A DNA stretch of 21,837 nt from CAYLSO01 sp964386525. Lineage in GTDB: Bacteria > Eisenbacteria > RBG-16-71-46 > DASYSL01. Of this stretch, positions 1-8,529 are shown piece by piece. Where the stretch lies: NCBI GenBank assembly GCA_964386525.1, contig CAYLSO010000247.1, positions 1 to 21,837 on the forward strand, written 5' to 3'. The position numbers and the translations under genes were made by a program. Position 1 is the first letter of the stretch. Each line of letters begins with the position of its first letter. Below the pieces are notes generated by a model that was not told where the DNA came from, did no database searches, and was given only the letters and a program-made list of their open reading frames with translations.

Positions 1-20
1 CGTCCCATATGATCGTCAAC

Positions 21-28
21 CGAAAGGA
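21..28 (+). promoter_or_regulatory. Ribosome binding site of the GPP34-like gene
   Basis: The purine run AAAGGAGG lies 9 bases before the ATG at 38. It is a near-perfect Shine-Dalgarno sequence and fixes the start of the GPP34-like gene at 38. Confidence 0.8.
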
Positions 29-37
29 GGCCGCGCC

Positions 38-724
38 ATGGCTGCGAGCCTGCACGTCTACGAGGAGATCACCCTGCTGGCCCTGCGGGAAGAGGCGGGC
101 ACCGTCATCGGGTCGAGCAGGTTCCCCTACGCCGTGGCTGGCGCGATCGCGGCCGAGCTACTGCTGGCGGGTCACATTCGGATCGCCGACCCGAAGAAGA
201 GCCTGGTCGAGGTGGGCAACGCCAGCGCCACGGGGGACGCCCTGCTCGACGACTGCCTGCAGCGGATCGCGACCGCCCGAAGGCGGGCCCCGCTGCGCGA
301 CTGGGTCTCGCGCTTCGCCGGCGTGAAGGGCCTCAAGCGGCGCGCGGCGGAGAGCCTTTGCCGCCGCGGCGTCCTGCGGCTCGAGGAGAAGCAGGTGCTG
401 CTGCTCTTCCGGCAGAAGGTCTACCCGGAGATCGACCCGCGACCCGAGCGCGAGATCGTTCAGCGCCTCAGGCGCGCGATCCTCGGTGACGCGCAGCAGG
501 TGGAGCCACGCACGGTAGTGCTGGTGGCCCTCGCGCGGGCGGCGGACCTGCTGAAGGCGCACTTCGAGCGCGGCGAGCTGAAGGAGCGCAGGGCGCGCAT
601 CAAGGCCCTAGTCACCGGAGAGGCGGCCGGCAAGGCTACCGCCGAGGCGATTCAAGCGATGGAGGCCGCGGTCATGGTCGCCGTGATGGCCGGCGCGATC
701 GCCTCATCGTCCGCGGCGCACTGA
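38..724 (+). CDS. GPP34 (GOLPH3-like) family protein
   Basis: A 228-residue soluble protein of the GPP34/GOLPH3 family. In eukaryotes this fold binds phosphatidylinositol-4-phosphate on Golgi membranes; the role of bacterial members is largely unknown. Family features visible are the N-terminal helix pattern YEEITLLALREEAGT (residues 8-22), the Ala/Leu-rich helix around 31-45 ending GHIRI, the TGDALLDDCL segment (65-74), the tryptophan after LRD (87-89), RRGVLR (109-114), and the QKVYPEIDPRPE loop (126-137). There is no signal peptide or membrane segment, so it is probably cytosolic or peripheral. The ATG at 38 follows a strong Shine-Dalgarno. No partner gene can be assigned because the window starts just upstream, and the next gene is convergent. 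The last 30 residues are Ala-rich and low in complexity. The family call is firm; the cellular role is open. Confidence 0.85.
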   Translation: MAASLHVYEEITLLALREEAGTVIGSSRFPYAVAGAIAAELLLAGHIRIADPKKSLVEVGNASATGDALLDDCLQRIATARRRAPLRDWVSRFAGVKGLKRRAAESLCRRGVLRLEEKQVLLLFRQKVYPEIDPRPEREIVQRLRRAILGDAQQVEPRTVVLVALARAADLLKAHFERGELKERRARIKALVTGEAAGKATAEAIQAMEAAVMVAVMAGAIASSSAAH

Positions 725-729
725 GCGAG

Positions 730-756
730 GCGGCCTCAGGGGGCGCCGGAGGCCGC
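730..756 (+). terminator. Possible terminator hairpin after the GPP34-like gene
   Basis: GCGGCCTC (730-737) and GAGGCCGC (749-756) form a perfect 8-bp stem with an 11-base loop, six bases past the stop codon. No T-run follows, so termination would be weak or Rho-assisted. Confidence 0.4.
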
Positions 757-805
757 GACCGGAGTGGAGTTCCGCTGTCTCAACTGGGGTCTTGATTCCT
801 CGAAC

Positions 806-845
806 GCGAAACCCCCTGCACCAGACGACGATGCAGGGGATTCGC
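806..845. terminator. Two-part hairpin between convergent genes
   Basis: CCCCTGCA (813-820) pairs with TGCAGGGG (832-839), and outside it GCGAA (806-810) pairs with TTCGC (841-845) across a small bulge, giving 13 bp in total. It lies between the convergent GPP34-like and PorV-like genes and could end either transcript. Neither strand shows a T-run after the stem, so an alternative is an RNA-stability element or a relic of a repeat. Confidence 0.4.
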
Positions 846-908
846 AAACTGGGTCCCCATCTTCATCTCGAACTTGCAGGAAATGGCAGGGAGCTGGAGG
901 AACTGCCC

Positions 909-1898
909 CTACATCCCGAACCTTGCCGACAGCTCGGCGCGATGGCTGGTTCCTAGATCTTCGCCGGAAGGCAGGTAGGCGTAATCGAAGCGGAAGTGGC
1001 CGGCCTCGAGGCCGAGACCGGCCGTGAAGGGCCCGACGTCGGTGCCCAGGCGCGCGCCGGCGCGCAGCGACACCGCCGACCACTTCAGCTCGGCGCCGGC
1101 ATGCCCGGTGGCGTCGTCGTCGCGTGCCTTGCGCACGTCGGCTGCAACCGCCCAGGAGATGTCCTCTCCGGCGCGCCGCGCGTAGGAGGCCCCCACCTGC
1201 GCGGTCAGCGGCAGCGCAACGTCCTCACCCTTGGTCCCCTGGATATCGAACTGGCCCGAGCCGCCCAGGTTTCGCACGGCGGCGCCCAGCGACAGGCCGG
1301 GCAGCGACGGCACCGCCCACCCCGCCCCAAGACCGAAGCCCCAGGTGTCGGCCGACGAATCGGCGACCCGATCGCGCACGTAGCCGCCACTCGCTCCCGC
1401 GCGCCAGCCGCTCGCGAAGCGGTAGGCGTACGCCAGCCGGATGTCGTAGGAGGTGGCACCGAACGAGCCCAGCAGCGTGCCCACCTCGTCGCGCTGGTCG
1501 ATGGCTTCGGAATAGAGGGTGTTGAAGCTCAGCCCGATGCTCTCGGCGCGCTTGCCGAGCACCAGCACGACGGCGTCCTGGCGCAGCTCGCCGAAGGCCT
1601 CGTGATGGGCGAGCGAAGCCTCGCCGGCCGCGCCCCAGCGGGCGGCCGACTGGGCATTCCCGGCGGGGTCCGCCAAGCCGGAAGGGTTCAGGTGGAACGC
1701 CGCGGCTCCCTGGAGGAAGGAGACGCCGGCTTCGCCCATCCCGGCCAAACGCGTGCTCACCGGCAGCCGCAAGAAGGCGAAGCCGCTCTCGGCGGCCCGC
1801 GACGGGGCCGCAGCCCCGGCAAGCAGGGCGACCACGAGCAGAAGGACGGGAACGGACCTGGATGGATCGCGGAAGTTCAATTTCGGCAGTGCGCTCAC
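909..1898 (-). CDS. PorV/PorQ family (UPF0164) outer-membrane protein
   Basis: A 329-residue beta-barrel-type protein. After a signal peptide (hydrophobic stretch about residues 16-31, cleavage near SRAA, about 33-36), the mature protein opens with the family hallmark GFAFLRLPVSTRLAGMGEAG and then NPSGLA. This matches PorV/PorQ and related FadL-like barrels, which in Bacteroidetes act as shuttle or anchor proteins of the type IX secretion system. The rest is alternating hydrophobic strands with many Gly and aromatic residues, ending SARFGM. The GTG at 1898 is chosen because a sigma70-like promoter ends six bases upstream, and because the in-frame ATG at 1994 adds about 32 residues unlike a signal peptide. 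The gene lies 92 bases after the FN3 lipoprotein gene on the same strand. No other type IX component is visible in the window, so secretion is not implied. The family call is good; the substrate is unknown. Confidence 0.8.
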   Translation of the reverse strand: MSALPKLNFRDPSRSVPVLLLVVALLAGAAAPSRAAESGFAFLRLPVSTRLAGMGEAGVSFLQGAAAFHLNPSGLADPAGNAQSAARWGAAGEASLAHHEAFGELRQDAVVLVLGKRAESIGLSFNTLYSEAIDQRDEVGTLLGSFGATSYDIRLAYAYRFASGWRAGASGGYVRDRVADSSADTWGFGLGAGWAVPSLPGLSLGAAVRNLGGSGQFDIQGTKGEDVALPLTAQVGASYARRAGEDISWAVAADVRKARDDDATGHAGAELKWSAVSLRAGARLGTDVGPFTAGLGLEAGHFRFDYAYLPSGEDLGTSHRAELSARFGM

Positions 1899-1904
1899 CC
1901 GGGA

Positions 1905-1934
1905 ATTGTAGGAGGCCGGCGCCCTCCGGGTCAA
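1905..1934 (-). promoter_or_regulatory. Sigma70-like promoter of the PorV-like gene, leaderless layout
   Basis: On the minus strand, TTGACC (1934-1929) and TACAAT (1910-1905) are separated by 18 bp. Exactly six bases then precede the GTG at 1898, so the predicted first transcribed base is the start codon itself. No Shine-Dalgarno is present before that GTG, consistent with a leaderless mRNA. Confidence 0.6.
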
Positions 1935-1990
1935 CGCGCCGGCCTCCGCCGCCTGCGGCGTGGTCGATCGGACTGAGGATCCCTGCCGGG

Positions 1991-2824
1991 TCAAGGCTTG
2001 GCCGCGACCACCCCCGACGCGTGATACCGCTGGCCGCTCAAGATTCCCGGAGCCAGCTCGGGGTTGCCCGCCACCAGCTGGTACGCCCAGTCGAGGGTCA
2101 CCCGCGTGCCGTCGAGGCCGGTCACCCGCACTTTGGCGAAGTGGTTGTCGCGCGTCCAGACGTAGTAGCAGTGCCCGAGGATGGCCTCGACCTCGTAGGC
2201 CGCGGCCCAGCCCCCGTCCGGGACCCAGTCCAGCTTGTCGAGTTCGTGGTACCCCGCGTCCTGGAGGAAAGTTGCGTCATCCCTGACCACGAGGAAGCGC
2301 AGGCCGCCCGAGCCCGTCGAATAGAAGATGTCAGTCGCCACATCCCCGGCGGTGCGCCGCACCCCCGCCGAGAAGTCGTATCCTGCCAGGCCGCCCGGGT
2401 TGGTCGCCGCATTCACCAGATTGATCCCGAAGCCCTCCGGCCGCGGCGTGTCGAACACGGCCTCGACCGACAGCGCGCTCTCGTTGCCCGAGCGGTCCAC
2501 GGCGGAGACCGCGAAGTAGTATTTCACCGCGTTCTCGGCCGTCTCGTCCACGTAGGTCGTCGAGGTGGTCGAGCCGAGCTTCTCGAAGGGCCCGTCGTAG
2601 GCCGGCCCCCGCCAGACGTTGTAGGTCAGGAAGTCCAGCTCGGTGTTGCGCACCCAGTTCAGGGTCACCCGCCCGTCGCCGGTGACGCTCGACAGGGCCT
2701 GGGGGGCTGCCGGCGGGGTCAGGTCCGGAGCCACCGTGGGTTCGTCGTCGCACCCAATTAGGGCCAGCGCCATCAGCGCTGCCGCCAGCACCGCGCTCGC
2801 TCTGCGTTCCGCTATCCGCCGCAT
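1991..2824 (-). CDS. Fibronectin type III domain lipoprotein
   Basis: A 277-residue secreted lipoprotein. The signal peptide has basic residues (MRRIAERR), a hydrophobic core and the lipobox ALIGC, with the modified cysteine at 25 followed by DDEP. A single fibronectin type III domain covers about residues 36-130, with the typical TPPAAPQALS opening, the VTLNW strand, YNVWRG, and the YYFAVSAVDRSGNES strand. The last 145 residues, rich in Gly, Tyr and Trp, form a C-terminal domain I do not recognise. The ATG at 2824 is preceded by GGAGAGG with 5-base spacing; an in-frame upstream extension to 2998 has no signal-peptide character. Upstream lie a sigma54-type promoter and a leader hairpin, so expression probably depends on an activator, and such an activator is encoded at 3793-6873. 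It likely sits on the cell envelope next to the PorV-like product, possibly as a partner. Confidence 0.8.
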   Translation of the reverse strand: MRRIAERRASAVLAAALMALALIGCDDEPTVAPDLTPPAAPQALSSVTGDGRVTLNWVRNTELDFLTYNVWRGPAYDGPFEKLGSTTSTTYVDETAENAVKYYFAVSAVDRSGNESALSVEAVFDTPRPEGFGINLVNAATNPGGLAGYDFSAGVRRTAGDVATDIFYSTGSGGLRFLVVRDDATFLQDAGYHELDKLDWVPDGGWAAAYEVEAILGHCYYVWTRDNHFAKVRVTGLDGTRVTLDWAYQLVAGNPELAPGILSGQRYHASGVVAAKP

Positions 2825-2843
2825 GGTCGCCTCTCCGCATCGC

Positions 2844-2864
2844 GGCACGGGCCTCCCCCGTGCC
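2844..2864 (-). promoter_or_regulatory. Leader hairpin upstream of the FN3 lipoprotein start
   Basis: GGCACGGG (2844-2851) and CCCGTGCC (2857-2864) form a perfect 8-bp stem with a 5-base loop. It fills the predicted 42-base leader between the sigma54 start site (about 2866) and the Shine-Dalgarno (2830-2836). It could stabilise the mRNA 5' end or modulate translation. Confidence 0.45.
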
Positions 2865-2876
2865 ATCCGACTCTTG

Positions 2877-2892
2877 GGCAAGGCGCGTGCCA
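2877..2892 (-). promoter_or_regulatory. Sigma54 (RpoN) promoter of the FN3 lipoprotein gene
   Basis: The minus strand reads TGGCACGCGCCTTGCC, matching the sigma54 consensus TGGCACG-N4-TTGC at every fixed position. The GG (2891-2890) and GC (2879-2878) elements are 10 bases apart, as required. The predicted start is near 2866, 42 bases before the lipoprotein ATG. Eleven fixed positions matched in 22 kb is unlikely by chance (about 0.01 expected under equal base use), and the placement and orientation fit a gene. Confidence 0.75.
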
Positions 2893-3036
2893 CGTGCGGA
2901 TCGGCCCTAAGTGGGCCAGCCGCCGCATCCGCAGCCCGGCCCGCAAGCCGCGGGGTCCCGCTCTCTGCGGCTGATGCGCACTGCCTTGCGGCCCCCACGC
3001 TACAGCCTCCCGGCTCCCCCGGGGATACAAAAAGAA

Positions 3037-3109
3037 GGCGCCGGTCTTGGCAGCGGCATCAAGCCTGGACATCCCCCAGTGTTGGCACGAGCCGCGCCGG
3101 ACCGGCGCC
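3037..3109. repeat. 10-bp inverted repeat, possible long-loop terminator
   Basis: GGCGCCGGTC (3037-3046) and GACCGGCGCC (3100-3109) are perfect inverted copies separated by 53 bases. Reading the minus strand, the second arm is followed by TTCTTTTTG, a good T-run; on the plus strand it is followed by TGTCTTCAATTTTT. It could therefore end transcripts entering from either side, though the loop is long for an intrinsic terminator. Confidence 0.35.
3083..3097 (+). promoter_or_regulatory. Weak sigma54-like site on the plus strand
   Basis: TGGCACGAGCCGCGC keeps the TGGCACG block and the GG-N10-GC spacing but has GCGC in place of TTGC. No gene lies downstream on the plus strand, so it would drive an RNA of the non-coding region if active. 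It is weak evidence on its own. Confidence 0.25.
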
Positions 3110-3306
3110 TGTCTTCAATTTTTACTGGCCTAGGTTGGTTGGTCCTCCGTCCTTTGTCACCCGCGGCACCCGGCACGCCCGATTCGAAGGCTCGGACCGG
3201 GACTCATTTTCGGGACGCGCCGGGATGCGATCGCGGGGTTCCGCAACCCCTGGTCTTCTTCACTACCAACAACGAGTGCGAACTGCGTCCTGCTACGTTA
3301 GGTCCC

Positions 3307-3399
3307 GGGCTGGTCGGGTGCGCCGTCAGGCGCAATCGTCTGAAGAGCGACCGGGGCTTTCATCCCATGACCTGTGTCGGCGACAAGCCCGGCCAGCCC
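3307..3399 (+). other. Foldable multi-helix element, candidate structured RNA
   Basis: GGGCTGGTCGGG (3307-3318) pairs with CCCGGCCAGCCC (3388-3399) over 12 bp with a single G-U. Directly inside follows the hairpin TGCGCC-GTCA-GGCGCA (3319-3334), then possible short helices such as GTC/GAC near 3376-3383. A closing helix with a stacked hairpin is the layout of a structured RNA. It matches no riboswitch, tmRNA, RNase P or SRP core that I know. GC-rich DNA folds readily, so covariation is needed before calling a gene. Confidence 0.3.
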
Positions 3400-3501
3400 A
3401 GAAACACTCCCTTGCGTGTTCAACCACCCTGCGACTGCTACGAGACCCGTGTTGCTTGGCTGAGATGCTCTTGGAGGTCCCCCCTCCGCCGAATGCATCC
3501 T

Positions 3502-3516
3502 GCACGGCTCGTGCCA
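3502..3516 (-). promoter_or_regulatory. Second sigma54-like site on the minus strand
   Basis: The minus strand reads TGGCACGAGCCGTGC: the TGGCACG block, correct GG-N10-GC spacing and one mismatch (GTGC for TTGC). Its first 12 bases are identical to those of the plus-strand site at 3083. It points towards the FN3 lipoprotein gene, but from about 680 bases away, so it would give a very long leader or a separate RNA. Confidence 0.35.
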
Positions 3517-3696
3517 CGGCCCGCCCAACACCCGATCTTTTTCCTCGCGAGCCTTCAAGCGACAACGCAGGAAGGAGTTGCGGCACGCGCCCGGTCCGCG
3601 TCGGGACCGCTCCCGAGGCCCGGCGCGACATCCGAAAGAGAAGAGATTCGAAAGAGATTTGAGAGGCGCGCAGACCCCGAGGAGCTAACGGGCTTT

Positions 3697-3708
3697 GTAA
3701 TCGATTAC
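3697..3708. promoter_or_regulatory. AT-rich perfect palindrome GTAATCGATTAC
   Basis: A 12-base perfect palindrome lies in the most AT-rich patch of the region (about 3630-3745). This form is common for dimeric helix-turn-helix operators. On the minus strand it overlaps TTGATA and TACAAA elements spaced 15 bp, too short for a good sigma70 promoter. Its regulator is unknown. Confidence 0.35.
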
Positions 3709-3745
3709 TTAGCCTATCAAGCGGCTTTCTATCCATTATGCAGAA

Positions 3746-3772
3746 GGCCGCCGGGCCATCGGCCCGGCGGCC
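3746..3772 (-). terminator. Strong terminator of the TPR-sigma54 regulator
   Basis: GGCCGCCGGGCC (3746-3757) and GGCCCGGCGGCC (3761-3772) make a perfect 12-bp stem with a 3-base loop, 20 bases past the regulator's stop codon on the minus strand. TTCTG follows, a weak T-run but acceptable with so stable a stem. Confidence 0.75.
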
Positions 3773-3792
3773 CCGTCGCACTGCAGCGCCAG

Positions 3793-6873
<3,081 letters not shown>

Positions 6874-6909
6874 CGTGTGCTCCTCAGCAGGTCCGGGACC
6901 CGCTACGAG

Positions 6910-6927
6910 GGCGAGCCGCAGCTCGCC
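6910..6927 (-). other. Intergenic hairpin between small gene and regulator
   Basis: GGCGAGC (6910-6916) and GCTCGCC (6921-6927) form a 7-bp stem with a 4-base loop between the stop of the small secreted protein gene and the regulator start. No T-run follows, so a partial attenuator, processing site or 3'-end stabiliser fits better than a full terminator. Confidence 0.4.
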
Positions 6928-6933
6928 AAGCGC

Positions 6934-7251
6934 TTAGTAGCGGCAACCGATTCGCTGAAGCAGTTCGGTAAGCCAGTGCGCCCAAACCGCCCGCGACGCT
7001 CCCTTCCCTGGACTTCCTGGAGCCGGAGTGACGCTCAGCCCGGCGCCGGACTTCCGCGCTGGAGGCGGAGCGCCCTGCACGCCGTCGGGATCACCGGAAG
7101 GATTAATCCATCCGATGGTCTGGCCGGGTGTCTCCCACAGCAGGCCGCTGATCTCGCCCGCACGCTGCTGGGCGGTCGCGAGGCCCGCTCCAAGAAGAGC
7201 GGAGAAGATGAGTGTGAGGACGGCGGAGCGCCAGAGAGTCCGAACGGACAT
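6934..7251 (-). CDS. Small secreted protein of unknown function
   Basis: A 105-residue predicted exported protein with no family I recognise. Residues 1-27 form a clean signal peptide: MSVRTLWR basic start, a hydrophobic core to about 24, cleavage likely after ATA or TAQ. The mature part of about 78 residues has a Trp/Gly/Pro-rich segment (LLWETPGQTIGWINPSG, 38-54), a Pro/Gly/Lys linker and an amphipathic end (WAHWLTELLQRIGCRY) with one cysteine. The ATG at 7251 is preceded by GGAGGGAG about eight bases away. Codon use is less GC-biased than in neighbours, as often seen in small or young genes, which lowers certainty. A sigma70-like promoter (7359-7388) and a 22-bp dyad (7289-7310) lie upstream. 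It is followed on the same strand, after 60 bases and a hairpin, by the TPR-GAF-sigma54 regulator, suggesting one transcript and possibly a signalling role. That role is inference. Confidence 0.6.
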   Translation of the reverse strand: MSVRTLWRSAVLTLIFSALLGAGLATAQQRAGEISGLLWETPGQTIGWINPSGDPDGVQGAPPPARKSGAGLSVTPAPGSPGKGASRAVWAHWLTELLQRIGCRY

Positions 7252-7288
7252 CGCGCTGTTGCTCCCTCCAGGAAAAGATGAGTCGGCA

Positions 7289-7310
7289 GCTCCGGACATC
7301 TGTCCGGAGC
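7289..7310. promoter_or_regulatory. Perfect 10+2+10 inverted repeat, operator or leader hairpin
   Basis: GCTCCGGACA (7289-7298) and TGTCCGGAGC (7301-7310) are perfect inverted copies with two bases between. The site lies 38 bases upstream of the small secreted protein's ATG and about 40 bases downstream of the predicted transcription start. The symmetry suits a dimeric DNA-binding protein such as the Fis-type domain of the regulator in the same operon, or a stable leader hairpin. Confidence 0.5.
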
Positions 7311-7358
7311 AAAGCAACGACCGCACAGGGATGGGGGGACCTTCCCAGCGCACCTAAA

Positions 7359-7388
7359 AGCCTAGAACCCGCCGGCGGCGCAAGTCAA
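7359..7388 (-). promoter_or_regulatory. Sigma70-like promoter of the small protein / regulator operon
   Basis: On the minus strand, TTGACT (7388-7383) and TAGGCT (7364-7359) are 18 bp apart. The predicted start is near 7352, giving a leader of about 100 bases that includes the perfect inverted repeat. The -10 box matches only TAnnnT, so this is moderate evidence. Confidence 0.45.
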
Positions 7389-7458
7389 TGAGAAGAATTA
7401 TTCGGGATAGAGAAAGGGGAGGTGGGCTGGTCGAGGAGGTCGAGTCCGGGGGGCCGGC

Positions 7459-8529
7459 TCAGCCCCCGGCCGGCTCCGGGGTGGGCTCGAACCCCGGAGC
7501 GGGCCCGGACCCGGCGGCCGCGCCCCCGGCCTCGGCCAGTCGCCGGGCCAGGGCGTAGCGCAGTCCCTGGGTGGACACCACCAGTCCCGGCACGCCGCTG
7601 CGCTTGAGAACGGCACTTACGACCGCGCAGCCGGCCACGATGATGTCGGCGCGACCCTCACCCACCGCGTGCAGCACCTCGCGCTCCGAAGTGGAGAGCC
7701 CCGTCAGGTGTTCGCTCCAGCGCCGGATGGCCTCCCGGCTCAGCCAGTGCCCCTCGACCCTGGAGGCCTCGTAGCGCTCGAGCCCAAGATCCAGGGCCGC
7801 CAGGGCCGTAAGCGTCCCCCCCACTCCCGCCGCCGCTTGCAGGTCGGGGAACAGCTCGGGGTGGGCGTCGAGGCGCTGCTCCACGTGTTGCTCGAGCAGG
7901 GCCATCTCCTCCGCCGCCGGCGGATCGGAGAGCAGGAACCGCTCCGAGAGCCTCACGCAGCCCACCTCAAGGCTCTGCCAAGCCCGCACTTGCCCTCCCT
8001 CGCCACGCGCCATCTCGACGCTGCCGCCTCCGATGTCCATGACGAGGCAGGGCTCGGCCAGCTCCTCGAGGGCGAAAGCTTCCCGCACCGCCCGGTAGAC
8101 GAGCCGGGCCTCCTCCTCGGCCGAGAGGATCTGCACCGGCACCCCGGCTGCCCGTCCGAGGCGCTCGGCCACCTCCGTCCCGTTGGTGGCGCTGCGCAGG
8201 GCGTGGGTCGCGGCCACCAGGATGGCCGTCGGCTCGAGCGAGCGCGCCCGCCGCACGAAGCGCGTCAGCGTGTTGCCGGCCCGCTTCTCGGCTTCCGCGG
8301 AGATCGAGCCCTCGGCGTCGAGTCCCTGGCCGAGCCGGCAGCTGTCCCCCAGGCGGAGCAGCGGCTCGAGGCGGCCGCTGGGCCCGGCCTCGACCACCAG
8401 CAGGCGGATGGAGTTGGTCCCCACGTCCACCGCGGCATAGCGCGGCGGACCCTCGCGGACCGGCGTGCGGCGGAGCGGCCGCGGCGCCGGGGGGCCCTTC
8501 TCGGACTCGGGGCTAGAGGAGGAAGTCAT
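7459..8529 (-). CDS. Ppx/GppA family exopolyphosphatase / pppGpp phosphohydrolase
   Basis: A 356-residue enzyme of the actin-like ATPase superfamily that hydrolyses inorganic polyphosphate and/or pppGpp. Motifs seen: first phosphate loop AAVDVGTNSIRLLV (32-45), SAEEEARLVY (136-145), second phosphate loop VMDIGGGSVEM (163-173), GVGGTLTALA (236-245) and GRADIIVAGC (292-301). The length fits the short Ppx/GppA class that lacks the C-terminal HD domain. The first 28 residues and the last 25 are Pro/Ala/Gly-rich and probably disordered. The ATG at 8529 follows GGGAG at five bases and overlaps the end of the upstream ArsR-like gene by 17 bases, so the two are very likely translated together. A link of that regulator to polyphosphate or stringent-response control is plausible but inferred. 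Which substrate is preferred cannot be read from the sequence. Confidence 0.9.
   Translation of the reverse strand: MTSSSSPESEKGPPAPRPLRRTPVREGPPRYAAVDVGTNSIRLLVVEAGPSGRLEPLLRLGDSCRLGQGLDAEGSISAEAEKRAGNTLTRFVRRARSLEPTAILVAATHALRSATNGTEVAERLGRAAGVPVQILSAEEEARLVYRAVREAFALEELAEPCLVMDIGGGSVEMARGEGGQVRAWQSLEVGCVRLSERFLLSDPPAAEEMALLEQHVEQRLDAHPELFPDLQAAAGVGGTLTALAALDLGLERYEASRVEGHWLSREAIRRWSEHLTGLSTSEREVLHAVGEGRADIIVAGCAVVSAVLKRSGVPGLVVSTQGLRYALARRLAEAGGAAAGSGPAPGFEPTPEPAGG

Larger units (their letters stand above)
2893..3745. other. Long non-coding region with regulatory signals
   Basis: This stretch lies between the FN3 lipoprotein promoter and the terminator of the TPR-sigma54 regulator. The open frames in it lack ribosome sites, family resemblance and the third-position GC bias of real genes here. 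It contains two weak sigma54-like sites (3083-3097 plus; 3502-3516 minus), a 10-bp inverted repeat (3037-3046 with 3100-3109), a GGGGTT/AACCCC hairpin (3235-3250), a larger foldable element (3307-3399), a tandem AAGAGATT repeat (about 3641-3659) and an AT-rich palindrome (3697-3708). Binding sites for the sigma54 activator (UAS) would be expected here, but I could not single one out. A small RNA gene is possible. Confidence 0.5.

Noticed and set aside
1899..1994. Longer N terminus of the PorV-like protein from ATG 1994
   Set aside because: It would place about 32 non-signal residues before the signal peptide and would start upstream of the predicted promoter and at the stop of the preceding gene.
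3270..3300. AACAACGAGTGCGAA resembling the start of a tmRNA tag sequence
   Set aside because: No LAA/VAA-type tag end, no tRNA-like acceptor and T-arm, and no conserved tmRNA 5' end nearby.
3401..3413. GAAACACTCCCTT also occurring in the eno leader (18651-18663)
   Set aside because: A shared 13-mer is expected several times by chance in a window of this length, and the flanking bases do not align well.
3298..3781. Two overlapping minus-strand open frames (86 and 151 codons) in the gene-free region
   Set aside because: No ribosome site, no recognisable motif and codon composition unlike the real genes; one crosses the strong terminator hairpin at 3746-3772.
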